From JAGXFP01 sp046484585 (lineage in GTDB: Bacteria > Desulfobacterota > Desulfobulbia > Desulfobulbales > JAGXFP01), in NCBI GenBank assembly GCA_046484585.1, contig JAWOIQ010000210.1, forward strand, positions 1-64,000: a stretch of 64,000 nt of DNA. Direction: 5' to 3'. A program made the position numbers and the translations under genes. Under the pieces are notes generated by a model. The model searched no databases. It saw only the letters and a program-made list of their open reading frames with translations, and was not told the DNA's origin. Of the stretch, positions 48,145 through 55,678 are shown in pieces (position 1 is the stretch's first letter; each line of letters opens with the position of its first letter).

Positions 48145-48259
48145 AAAACAGTTCAGGGCTCTGAGTTTAGGGTTTAAAACCAGGAACTAGAAACCTGCAC
48201 TCAGAACTTTGAACTCTGAACTCAATACTAAATAACTAAACAAGAGGGGGAAAATATTC
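48145..48259. repeat. Intergenic inverted-repeat element 1
   Basis: The gap after the giant gene contains GTTCAGGGCTCTGAGTT on one side and a near reverse complement (AACTTTGAACTCTGAAC) about 50 bases on, with CCAGGAACTAGAAACC between. It could fold as a hairpin and is related in style to the four repeat tracts downstream. The RBS GAGGGGG of the next gene lies at 48243-48249. Confidence 0.6.
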
Positions 48260-49075
48260 ATGAGTTTGCGCTTTTTGGGTGTTACGTTTTTAACTGTTAT
48301 TTTGCTTGGCGGCTGCGGAGGTAATGGGGAAAACATTGCCAAATTGAACGGCAAGAACATCAGCAAGGCCGAGTTTGAGTCATTTCTGAAGATTAAAAGG
48401 GTGCCCGCCGACAACGACAAGAAGCGCGAGCGTCTTCTCGACCAGTATCTGGAGCGGGAGGCCTTGGCCACGGTCATTGAACAACAGGAATTACTCGATA
48501 AACAGATGATTCAGGTCGAGTTGAATGAATTCCGCAAAGAGATGCTGATCAGCCGTTATTTCGAGAAGTTCCTCAAAGATAAGGTGAGCGACCAGGCTGT
48601 GCGCAATTATTACAACACCAATGGCGCCGAATATGAGCAGAAAAAGGCCCATGCCGCCCATATCCTGATTCGGATTAATAAGCGGATGAGCGAGCCGGAA
48701 AGGCAGGCCAAATTGACCACCGCCCAGGATGCTTATTCACAGGTCAAATCCGGTAAGGAATTTGCCGAGATCGCCAAGAGATATTCCGAAGACAGAATTT
48801 CCGCCGAGAAGGGCGGCGATTTGGGCTGGATCAAGGAAGGCAGTATCGACAAACGTTTCTCGAAGACCATATTTGAAGGCCTCAAGGAAGGCGAGGTCTC
48901 GGAACCGTTTGAAACACCTTTTGGGTTTCACATCGTTAAGATCCTGGAAGCGCCGCAGGTGGTTAAACAACCGTTTGAAGCCGTTTCGGGAGACATCCGT
49001 TATCAACTTCGCAGTCAGGCGAAGAAGGCGGAACTGGAACGGTTAAAAGCGGAGATTGAGATAGAGAAGCTTTGA
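48260..49075 (+). CDS. PpiC/SurA-like peptidyl-prolyl isomerase lipoprotein
   Basis: This 271-residue protein has a lipoprotein signal peptide (LLGGC, predicted lipidated Cys19). A SurA/PrsA-like N-terminal helical chaperone region follows (IAKLNGKNISKAEFESFL, residues 26-43, to about 125). A parvulin (rotamase) domain spans residues 129-232 with its hallmark segments AAHILI (132-137, His134), GGDLGW (185-190) and GFHIVK (222-227). A charged helix closes it. Such proteins catalyse proline isomerisation and aid folding of exported proteins in the periplasm or at the outer membrane. It lies 115 bases after the giant gene, and a good RBS (GAGGGGG) precedes ATG. Position suggests, but does not prove, a role in folding the giant protein. 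Confidence 0.9.
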   Translation: MSLRFLGVTFLTVILLGGCGGNGENIAKLNGKNISKAEFESFLKIKRVPADNDKKRERLLDQYLEREALATVIEQQELLDKQMIQVELNEFRKEMLISRYFEKFLKDKVSDQAVRNYYNTNGAEYEQKKAHAAHILIRINKRMSEPERQAKLTTAQDAYSQVKSGKEFAEIAKRYSEDRISAEKGGDLGWIKEGSIDKRFSKTIFEGLKEGEVSEPFETPFGFHIVKILEAPQVVKQPFEAVSGDIRYQLRSQAKKAELERLKAEIEIEKL

Positions 49076-49285
49076 GTTTCTAGTTTCGAGTTTCTGGTTT
49101 CTAGTTCAAAGTTCTGAGCTTTAGTAGTTAACCAGAAACCAGAAACCAGAAACCAGAAACCAGAAACCAGAAACCAGAAGCTGTAGTTTCGAACCAGAAA
49201 CCGGAAACCAGAAACCAGAAACCGGAAACTAGAAACCGGAAACTAGAAACCGGTCCTTAACCCCAAACCCCGAAACAGGTTAATA
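49076..49285. repeat. Intergenic inverted-repeat element 2 (CCAGAAA heptads)
   Basis: A T-rich arm (49077-49105, TTTCTAG/TTTCTGG heptads) is followed by a spacer and then seven or so tandem CCAGAAA heptads from 49132, and further CCAGAAA/CCGGAAA/CTAGAAA units to 49253. The arms are complementary and could form long alternative hairpins. Positions 49089-49139 are repeated perfectly at 50224-50274. Confidence 0.85.
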
Positions 49286-50131
49286 ATGAATCGCTTTCTA
49301 ATACTTGCCTTAATGGCCCTCTTTATATTGCCCGGCTGCGGTGACAAGAACGAAGAGGTCAAACTGCCGGGTGATTCCGAGGTGTTGGCCACGGTAAACG
49401 GCTCCGTCATCAGCCGGTTTGATCTCGACTTGAGCATCGAAACCATGATGGGCCGGGAAGAAGCGGAAAAGATCGACGCGGCCGGACGCGGAAAGGTCCT
49501 TGAAAGTCTGGTCATGAGCCGCGCTATTTCCCAGGCCCGGGCGCAAGTTGCCCCAGCCGATGATCTGGCCGTGATTAACCGGAAAGCCGCGGCCTACCGT
49601 GAAAAGCTGTTGGTCAGGCAGTACCTTGCCAAGAATGCCCCTCCTCAGCCTGTTACCCGGGAGATGATCAGGGATTATTACCTGAACCACCTTGATGAAT
49701 TCGGCGCGAAAAAGGAACGGGTTTACGAGATGATCTCCAGCAAGCGGCCGTTGAAGGCGGAAGAACGTAACGCCTTGCTGGAAAAATTGCGGAAACCCGA
49801 AGAAAAGAGGGATTGGCGCAAATGGGTGGAGGAACTTCAAAAGCAGGGATATCCGTTAGCCTATAGGCGGGGCGCTGTCGTCGAGAAGATCCTCCATCCG
49901 CAACTGCGGAAGATGCTGGAGTCCCTGAAAAAAAATGAGCCATCCCCCCTGACCTTTATCAAGGACATTTGCTATCTGGTGAAAATTGTTGAGGAGAAGG
50001 ACCAACCCGCCCGTCCCTTAAAAGAGGTGAGCGGCCAAATCCGGAAAATGCTTGTCCCGGTGCAACTTAAAAAGTCGATAGAACAGGTTTCTCGGGAAGT
50101 GCTGGAGAAGGCTGAGGTTGAATATAGGTGA
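49286..50131 (+). CDS. SurA/PpiC-like lipoprotein with degenerate isomerase region
   Basis: This 281-residue protein has a lipoprotein signal (LFILPGC, Cys18). A SurA-N-like region follows (VLATVNGSVISRFDLDLSIE, about 33-52), then helices up to about 125 with the fold-typical IRDYYLNHLDEFG. Where a parvulin domain should follow (about 130-240) the hallmark AAHILI, GGDLGW and GFHIVK motifs are missing; only a weak ICYLVKIVEEK corresponds to the last strand. It is therefore probably a non-catalytic chaperone rather than an active isomerase. A weak RBS (AGG before TAATAATG) precedes the start. It is paired with the preceding active-looking PpiC lipoprotein, and both stand between the giant gene and a second secreted Ig protein. 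The two are not recent duplicates. Confidence 0.8.
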   Translation: MNRFLILALMALFILPGCGDKNEEVKLPGDSEVLATVNGSVISRFDLDLSIETMMGREEAEKIDAAGRGKVLESLVMSRAISQARAQVAPADDLAVINRKAAAYREKLLVRQYLAKNAPPQPVTREMIRDYYLNHLDEFGAKKERVYEMISSKRPLKAEERNALLEKLRKPEEKRDWRKWVEELQKQGYPLAYRRGAVVEKILHPQLRKMLESLKKNEPSPLTFIKDICYLVKIVEEKDQPARPLKEVSGQIRKMLVPVQLKKSIEQVSREVLEKAEVEYR

Positions 50132-50342
50132 GTTTCTGGTTTCTAGTTTCTAGTTCGGAGTTCGGAGTTCAGAGTACCTAGTTGTTAGTTGAGAACCAGA
50201 AACCCGAATATAAGTGAGTTTCTAGTTTCTGGTTTCTAGTTCAAAGTTCTGAGCTTTAGTAGTTAACCAGAAACTAGAAACCGGAAACCAGAAACCGGTT
50301 CTTCAAACCCGAAACTCGGAAGTTACCCTAACCCGATGAACT
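50132..50342. repeat. Intergenic inverted-repeat element 3, with duplicated gene tail
   Basis: Two copies of the T-rich arm (50132-50160 and 50217-50240) and CCAGAAA-type heptads (50194-50205 and 50266-50297) are present. The stop region of the preceding gene (GAATATAGGTGAG at 50120) is repeated at 50206 with one mismatch, followed by the same T-rich arm. Positions 50224-50274 are identical to 49089-49139. No gene is present apart from an 11-codon ATG frame at 50336 that overlaps the next start. Confidence 0.85.
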
Positions 50343-53300
50343 GTGATGCGATTAAAAACCAAAGCGAATAAAACATGCCTTCCTGTTGGCCCCTTTTGTG
50401 CAGTGGCCGCTCTTCTTTATTTTACCCTGGCAGTCACGGCGAATATCGCATCGGCGGAGATCATTGCCCAGCCGAAGGATCAGCGTGTATTCGAAGGAGA
50501 GACGGCTGGATTTTCGGTGTCTGCGCATGGTGGCGATCCGCGGTTCCAATGGCAAAGGGACGACAGCGACATTCCGGGAGCGACTTCGGACTCGTATTCC
50601 CTGGAAAATGTCCAATCAAGCGACGACGGCAGTTGGTTTCGGGCTAATGTAGCAACCTCCACGGACAGCGAAATGAGCCAGGAGGCGCAGCTGGTTGTCT
50701 TCGAAAAGGGTGATCTTGACCGAAACGGGGAAATTAACAAAGATGATGTGGCTATCCTCCGGCACTATTTTGATAAGAATACCGGAAATAGTGATGAATG
50801 CGACCTGAATGAAGACGGCCGGATCGATGTGCATGATCTGAAGCTACTCAAACAGTATTGTGCCAACGATAATTGCGGAAGAAGTGAGCCAAATCCGCCG
50901 ATTATAATTCATCATCCTGAAAGCAAAGCCGTGACCGAGGGGCAATCCGCTAAATTCGAAGTGCTGATTTCCCCTCCGGAACATGGTGACGACAACAATC
51001 CCGAGAAACAGAAGATCTCCTACCAGTGGCAAAAAAACGGTGACGACATTGTCGGCGCCACCAGTGGTGTGTTGCGGCTGGAAAACCTTTCGCTCAGCGA
51101 TAACGGGAGCAGACTTGTCTGTCTCATCTCCTATGATTCCGGCGCTTTTTTCAGCAGGCCGGCCCGGATTTTTGTGCGGAAAGAGAAGGATCTTGCCGGG
51201 CTCAAGTCTTCCGATCGGCAACTCCTGATCACCAGCCAACCGTTCAGCCGAAGCGTCTCGGAGGGCGGTGATGTCCGGTTTACGGTCAAGGCTCTCGGCA
51301 AAAATCCGCGCTACCAGTGGCAGAGAAACGGCGAAGACATCGAGGGCGCCACCGGTGGCGAATATCGCCGCACGGATATAGCCCTTTCTGAAAGCGGCAG
51401 CCGGTTTCGGTGCGTCATTACCGATAAGGACGGTAACGAAGTGATCGGCGAGGAGGCCGTGCTTACCGTCTTTCCCCGGGCGGATTACGACTGGGACGGC
51501 AATATCGATAAGTATGATGTAAATGTCTTGCGCTATTACCTGGGTAAAAATGGTCTGTCATTCAAGGCCTACGATTTTGACGGGGACGGGTTTATCTCCC
51601 TTAATGATTTGCGGATCCTGATGGACCAGTGCCATTGCCCCCGCTGCCAGCAACCGGTGCTGCCGACCATCACCGGGCAACCGGCGGATTTAACCGTAGT
51701 CGAAGGCCAACCGGCGACCTTTGCCGTGAGCGCAGCTTCCATCGGCAGAAAGTTTACCTATCAATGGCAGGAAAACGGGATCGATATTGAAGGCGCCACT
51801 CGGGCCACATACACCTTTGTCCCTGATCTGTACGACCACTGGAAAACATATCGCTGCGTGGTTTCCAATGTTATGGGCAGCGTGGTGAGCGACAGCGCCA
51901 CCCTTGAAGTCGAAATGGATGTTCCGCCAAACACGGAAGAGGTGTCAAGCAGCGGGGTTGCCTGGCAAGGTCAATTCGCCTTGCTGAACTGGGACGAACC
52001 GGCGGGGTATCGATATCAAATTCATCGCGGCTCCAAACCCGAGGCGCTTTCCCTGTTGACCGAAGTTGAAGCCTCGCCCTATCTTGACGAAACGGCTGAA
52101 TATTATTTCGGCTGGTATTACCGCTTCGCAACCATCAAGGACTATTTTCACCCGGTGAGCAATAAGGTCTATCACAGCGTCGGGCCATTGTCCGATCCCA
52201 TCTATCTTACCGCGCAACCGAGCCCCAAGGTGACAATTTTAAATACCATGGTGGAAGCCGATGGCTCTTACTCCAGGTATTTTGATCCGGATAATCTTAA
52301 TGTAGCCGGGGTCTATGAAGCCATGGAGGGACCGGTGAGTATCAATGGTGCCCTCGGATCCAAACTTGTCAGCACCACCGGTGAAAACGGCAATTTCTCC
52401 ATTCTTCTCAATGAACCCGGCGCCTGGCGTATCGAGCTGGCCGAGACCGATGGCTGGCGCAGTGTTACGGCGATGCTCAACCTTAAAATCGATCTCCGAA
52501 AACCGACCCTCGTTGTCAGCGGCGCAACCGAACAGACGACCAGCGATTCCTTTTTCGTGATTACCGGTCAGGCCGGAGATAATGAATCAGGATTGAAGTC
52601 CGTGACGGTGACCTCCGGCCGTTTCCCTGATCTGACTTTTGGAGCGCTTATTGAAAACAACGGGACATTCTCGAGCAATGTGCCGGTGGCGATAGGGGAT
52701 AATCAGATAACCGTTATGGCCAGGGACCGATACGGCAATGAGTCGCAAACGGCTATCTCCGTTACGTGTACTTTGCCGGCTCTGCCGCTGATAAATATTT
52801 TAAATCCTGAAAATGGCGCCACTGTAGAAACCGGCCAGGCCGAGCTTGCCGGGACGGTGCGGTCAAGTCTGCCGCCAGGTCAGATCAGACTCTTTTTTGA
52901 AAACCAGGTTTATTTCCCGTCCGGTAGTGACGGCGAATATACTTTCACCATTCCCGGTGTTCAGTTGCAGAGTGGCGCAAATACCCTGGAGATCCGGGCC
53001 GAAAGCCCCTATGGCACCGTTTCGGCCCAGACCACGGTTTATTACCGGACCGGGCAAGGAGATGATCCTGATGGGCCGCCGGCCGGCGAGCTTCAAAGAA
53101 ATCTGCCGCAAATTGAAATTCTTACTCCGCTGCCCGACAGGTATCTTACAGAAAGCTCATTTCCGGTAAGCGGTTATGCGCGCGGCGACAATGGGATTTC
53201 TTCGGTGCTGGTTAATGGTGTAAATGCCTCCGTCACCGGAGCCGGCGAGGAGGTATCCTTTGAGGCGCGGCTTGACTTCAACGGCAATGCCGAACTCGTT

Positions 53301-55133
53301 GTTGAGGTTGAAGCGCTGGATCGCAAGGGTTTGAGTACTTCGCTGCAATATAAGGTTCTGTTTGATGAAGGTCCTCCCGTGCTGTCCTTGAATAATGGCG
53401 GTCTGCAGCCGGCCCCGGCAATAAACTCCGTGCTCGAAACGCCGTATCCATTATCCGGTATTGTAAAAGATGCCAATCTGGCGGGATTGTCGATTAACGA
53501 CCAGCCTTTGCATGTTCTGCCCGTCGATCAGGAAAATTATACGTTTGATGCCGATATCGGACTGGTCCGCGGCCAGGAGTCGCTGTTAGTTCTCTCGGCC
53601 TGGGACATGGCCGGCAACCGTACCGATTCCGAAATCATTCTCCGCCACGATGCCGGCATCGATATTGAAATCATCTCTCCCCGGCCCGACAGCGAACTTC
53701 CGGTCAGAGGGGATATTGCCCAGATCGAAGTGACTTTGCGCATGGCGGGCATGGCGGATGACGACCTCGTTTCCGTGAGTATTGACGGAGAACCGGCTTC
53801 AAGTCTATCCAGGGAGGCGACAACGGTACATGGCACCGCCCCCGTGCCGACTGCGGAGAGTGAGCATGAACTGGCGGTCGAGGTGCATAGTGTCGACGGG
53901 GCTCTTTTGGCACGTGCCGGCAGCTATTTTACCGTGGTCGATCTGGACAGCATTCCGCTGGCCCTGGATCGTCAAGAACCGGAAAATGGCGCCTGGGGTG
54001 TTGAGACCAACGGCTATATCGCCCTGTACTTCAACAAACCAATCGACCCGGCCTTGTTGGCGGTCGAAGTACGGGAAACCGTTCATGGCCTGGATTATAC
54101 CTATCCCGACAGCGGCGCCGATATTTCGCAGCAGAGCAAAATAGAGCTTGTCGAAGTCCATCGGGATCGTGAGCCGGTGCCCGGCGCGCTTGCCCATTTC
54201 CCCGAAAAAACAATGACGGCCTTTTACCCTGAACGCACTCTTGCATTCGGTGCAACCGAGTACGTTTCGGTAATTTATGACGGCGATGAACTGGCAACCT
54301 CAACCTTTGAGACAAGAGCCTTGCCGACCTTTATCCAGGGCTTTGTCGTGGATCAGTTCAGACAGCCCCTGGAAGGCGTTATCGTCTCCATCCCGAAACT
54401 CCGGCGCACAGCGGTTACCGATAACGAGGGCAGCTTCACCTTCGGCATCGGTGAAAATACAGATCGGACTATTCCGGCCGGACGTTATTCGGCAATCGCA
54501 AACCCCGGTCTGCTGAACCGTTCCTTGGGGTCGGCTGAATTCTGGGTATCGGTGAGGGAGGGCAGGCTCAATTCGGTAGGGGTGACGTCCTTGCCGATCC
54601 TGAACCCAACCGAGCCTTTCCGGCGGATAGCCTCCGGTGATTATCCGGTGCTCCTCGCCGCCGGAGAGTTCATCCTTGATCTCAGCGAGGCGGCGCTTGA
54701 ATTTGCGGACGGCAGCGGGGCGGGGAATGTTCACACCCAATTCATGGATGTCGCGCAACTGCCTTATAAATTCCGGCCTTCGGCCATGCCCCAGTGGGCT
54801 TTTGTGACTAATCCCGGCGGCATAAACGTGAGCGGCCCGGTCGGCCTCACTTTTAAAATGCCCGCCTTGCTGGGCAGCTATGACTATATAGAAAGGATCG
54901 GCGAGCGGGTGGTGTTGATCGGGCTGGATCCCAACTCCCTGCAACTGGTTCCGGTCGGGGTCGGAAAAGTCGATCCGGCAGCCAACCGGGTCTTGAGCGA
55001 AGGCAAGGTCGGCCTGAAGCGTTTGGATTGTCTTGCCTACGGTTTGGTCGATCCCGATAAGCAACCCTATTTGGAAAGCTATGCCAAAGGCGAGATAAGC
55101 CTCTCGGAATTGACGATGAGATTAGAAGAATAA
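50343..55133 (+). CDS. Secreted Ig-repeat protein with two dockerin-like domains (about 1,596 aa)
   Basis: The start is GTG at 50343 or, more likely, ATG at 50346; no clear RBS is seen. A signal peptide runs to about residue 38 (NIASA before EI). Domains: I-set-like Ig (39-120; FQWQRDDSDIPGATS), dockerin-like paired EF loops (123-178; GDLDRNGEINKDDV and CDLNEDGRIDVHDL), Ig (187-279), Ig (295-378), a second dockerin-like domain (380-436; DYDWDGNIDKYDV and DFDGDGFISLNDL), Ig (440-525), an FN3-like domain, then several cadherin/Big-like domains. A Big_5 domain lies near nt 53965-54300, and a carboxypeptidase-regulatory-like domain near nt 54331-54500 (GFVVDQFRQPLEGVIVSIP). Dockerins bind cohesins in cellulosomes and elsewhere; no cohesin is recognisable in this window. 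It is probably a cell-surface or matrix protein. Confidence 0.85.
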   Translation: MMRLKTKANKTCLPVGPFCAVAALLYFTLAVTANIASAEIIAQPKDQRVFEGETAGFSVSAHGGDPRFQWQRDDSDIPGATSDSYSLENVQSSDDGSWFRANVATSTDSEMSQEAQLVVFEKGDLDRNGEINKDDVAILRHYFDKNTGNSDECDLNEDGRIDVHDLKLLKQYCANDNCGRSEPNPPIIIHHPESKAVTEGQSAKFEVLISPPEHGDDNNPEKQKISYQWQKNGDDIVGATSGVLRLENLSLSDNGSRLVCLISYDSGAFFSRPARIFVRKEKDLAGLKSSDRQLLITSQPFSRSVSEGGDVRFTVKALGKNPRYQWQRNGEDIEGATGGEYRRTDIALSESGSRFRCVITDKDGNEVIGEEAVLTVFPRADYDWDGNIDKYDVNVLRYYLGKNGLSFKAYDFDGDGFISLNDLRILMDQCHCPRCQQPVLPTITGQPADLTVVEGQPATFAVSAASIGRKFTYQWQENGIDIEGATRATYTFVPDLYDHWKTYRCVVSNVMGSVVSDSATLEVEMDVPPNTEEVSSSGVAWQGQFALLNWDEPAGYRYQIHRGSKPEALSLLTEVEASPYLDETAEYYFGWYYRFATIKDYFHPVSNKVYHSVGPLSDPIYLTAQPSPKVTILNTMVEADGSYSRYFDPDNLNVAGVYEAMEGPVSINGALGSKLVSTTGENGNFSILLNEPGAWRIELAETDGWRSVTAMLNLKIDLRKPTLVVSGATEQTTSDSFFVITGQAGDNESGLKSVTVTSGRFPDLTFGALIENNGTFSSNVPVAIGDNQITVMARDRYGNESQTAISVTCTLPALPLINILNPENGATVETGQAELAGTVRSSLPPGQIRLFFENQVYFPSGSDGEYTFTIPGVQLQSGANTLEIRAESPYGTVSAQTTVYYRTGQGDDPDGPPAGELQRNLPQIEILTPLPDRYLTESSFPVSGYARGDNGISSVLVNGVNASVTGAGEEVSFEARLDFNGNAELVVEVEALDRKGLSTSLQYKVLFDEGPPVLSLNNGGLQPAPAINSVLETPYPLSGIVKDANLAGLSINDQPLHVLPVDQENYTFDADIGLVRGQESLLVLSAWDMAGNRTDSEIILRHDAGIDIEIISPRPDSELPVRGDIAQIEVTLRMAGMADDDLVSVSIDGEPASSLSREATTVHGTAPVPTAESEHELAVEVHSVDGALLARAGSYFTVVDLDSIPLALDRQEPENGAWGVETNGYIALYFNKPIDPALLAVEVRETVHGLDYTYPDSGADISQQSKIELVEVHRDREPVPGALAHFPEKTMTAFYPERTLAFGATEYVSVIYDGDELATSTFETRALPTFIQGFVVDQFRQPLEGVIVSIPKLRRTAVTDNEGSFTFGIGENTDRTIPAGRYSAIANPGLLNRSLGSAEFWVSVREGRLNSVGVTSLPILNPTEPFRRIASGDYPVLLAAGEFILDLSEAALEFADGSGAGNVHTQFMDVAQLPYKFRPSAMPQWAFVTNPGGINVSGPVGLTFKMPALLGSYDYIERIGERVVLIGLDPNSLQLVPVGVGKVDPAANRVLSEGKVGLKRLDCLAYGLVDPDKQPYLESYAKGEISLSELTMRLEE

Positions 55134-55276
55134 CAAAAGTTCCTAGTTCCTAGTTCCTGGTTTCTAGTTCAGGGTTAAAAGCCCGAAACTCGAAACCAGA
55201 AACTCGAAACCAGAAATTCGAAACCAGAAATTCGAAACCAGAAACCAGAAACCAGAAACCAGAAACTAATTTGACA
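55134..55276. repeat. Intergenic inverted-repeat element 4
   Basis: GTTCCTAGTTCCTAGTTCCTGG-type T-rich heptads (55139-55170) are followed by CGAAACT/CCAGAAA/TCGAAAC heptads up to 55266, including four tandem CCAGAAA units at the end. The A-rich arm runs to within 11 bases of the ATG of the four-helix-bundle gene, leaving no room for a normal leader. Confidence 0.85.
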
Positions 55277-55678
55277 ATGGCGACTATTACGCGATTTGAA
55301 GATATTGATGCCTGGCAAAAAGCTCGTGAGCTTACTGCTGCTATTTATAGAGAGAGTCGTACTGGGGCTTTTGCGAAAGATTTTGGTTTGCGCGATCAAA
55401 TTTGTCGGGCTGTCGTTTCGGTCATGTCGAATATTGCGGAAGGATTTGATCGGGACGGGAATAGAGAGTTCATGAATTTTCTTTCTATCGCTAAAGGTTC
55501 TGCCGCGGAGGTGACCTCTCAGCTCTATATTGCAAAAGATATCGGCTACATAGATGATGAGAGGTTTGACGAATTATACAAGCTTGCCAAGGAAGTAGGG
55601 TCATTGATCGGAGGTTTCATGAAATATCTGGGAAATTCAAAAATGGCCGGAAACAAATTCAAACACTCAAAAAAATGA
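55277..55678 (+). CDS. Four-helix-bundle protein of the 23S-IVS/Avd-like family
   Basis: This small basic protein of about 133 residues matches the four-helix-bundle family first found in 23S rRNA intervening sequences (TIGR02436-like). Diagnostic segments are FEDIDAWQKARELTAAIY, then FGLRDQICRAVVSVMSNIAEGFDR, FLSIAKGSAAEVTSQLYIAKD and YKLAKEVGSLIGGFMKYL. A TTG two codons upstream (55271) is in frame, but ATG at 55277 is the better start. The family's free-standing members have no settled function; the related Avd protein binds a reverse transcriptase and nucleic acid in diversity-generating retroelements. No reverse transcriptase or rRNA is present here. It is enclosed on both sides by the heptad repeat elements, which suggests the gene came with them. 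The Lys-rich tail (NKFKHSKK) may bind nucleic acid. Confidence 0.85.
   Translation: MATITRFEDIDAWQKARELTAAIYRESRTGAFAKDFGLRDQICRAVVSVMSNIAEGFDRDGNREFMNFLSIAKGSAAEVTSQLYIAKDIGYIDDERFDELYKLAKEVGSLIGGFMKYLGNSKMAGNKFKHSKK

Noticed and set aside
2230..48144. RTX/type I secretion adhesin assignment for the giant protein
   Set aside because: No GGxGxDxxx nonapeptide repeats or C-terminal type I signal are seen, and an N-terminal Sec signal is present instead.
49132..49253. Tandem CCAGAAA arrays considered as a CRISPR array
   Set aside because: The units are only seven bases with no unique spacers, and no cas gene is present.
50336..50371. Eleven-codon ATG frame (MNCDAIKNQSE) overlapping the start of the Ig/dockerin gene
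   Set aside because: Too short to support as a gene. It could be a translationally coupled leader, but only a distant GGAAG (50318) supports it.
55271..55276. TTG start for the four-helix-bundle gene
   Set aside because: ATG two codons later fits the family's usual N-terminus better, and TTG has no RBS because the repeat arm runs up to it.
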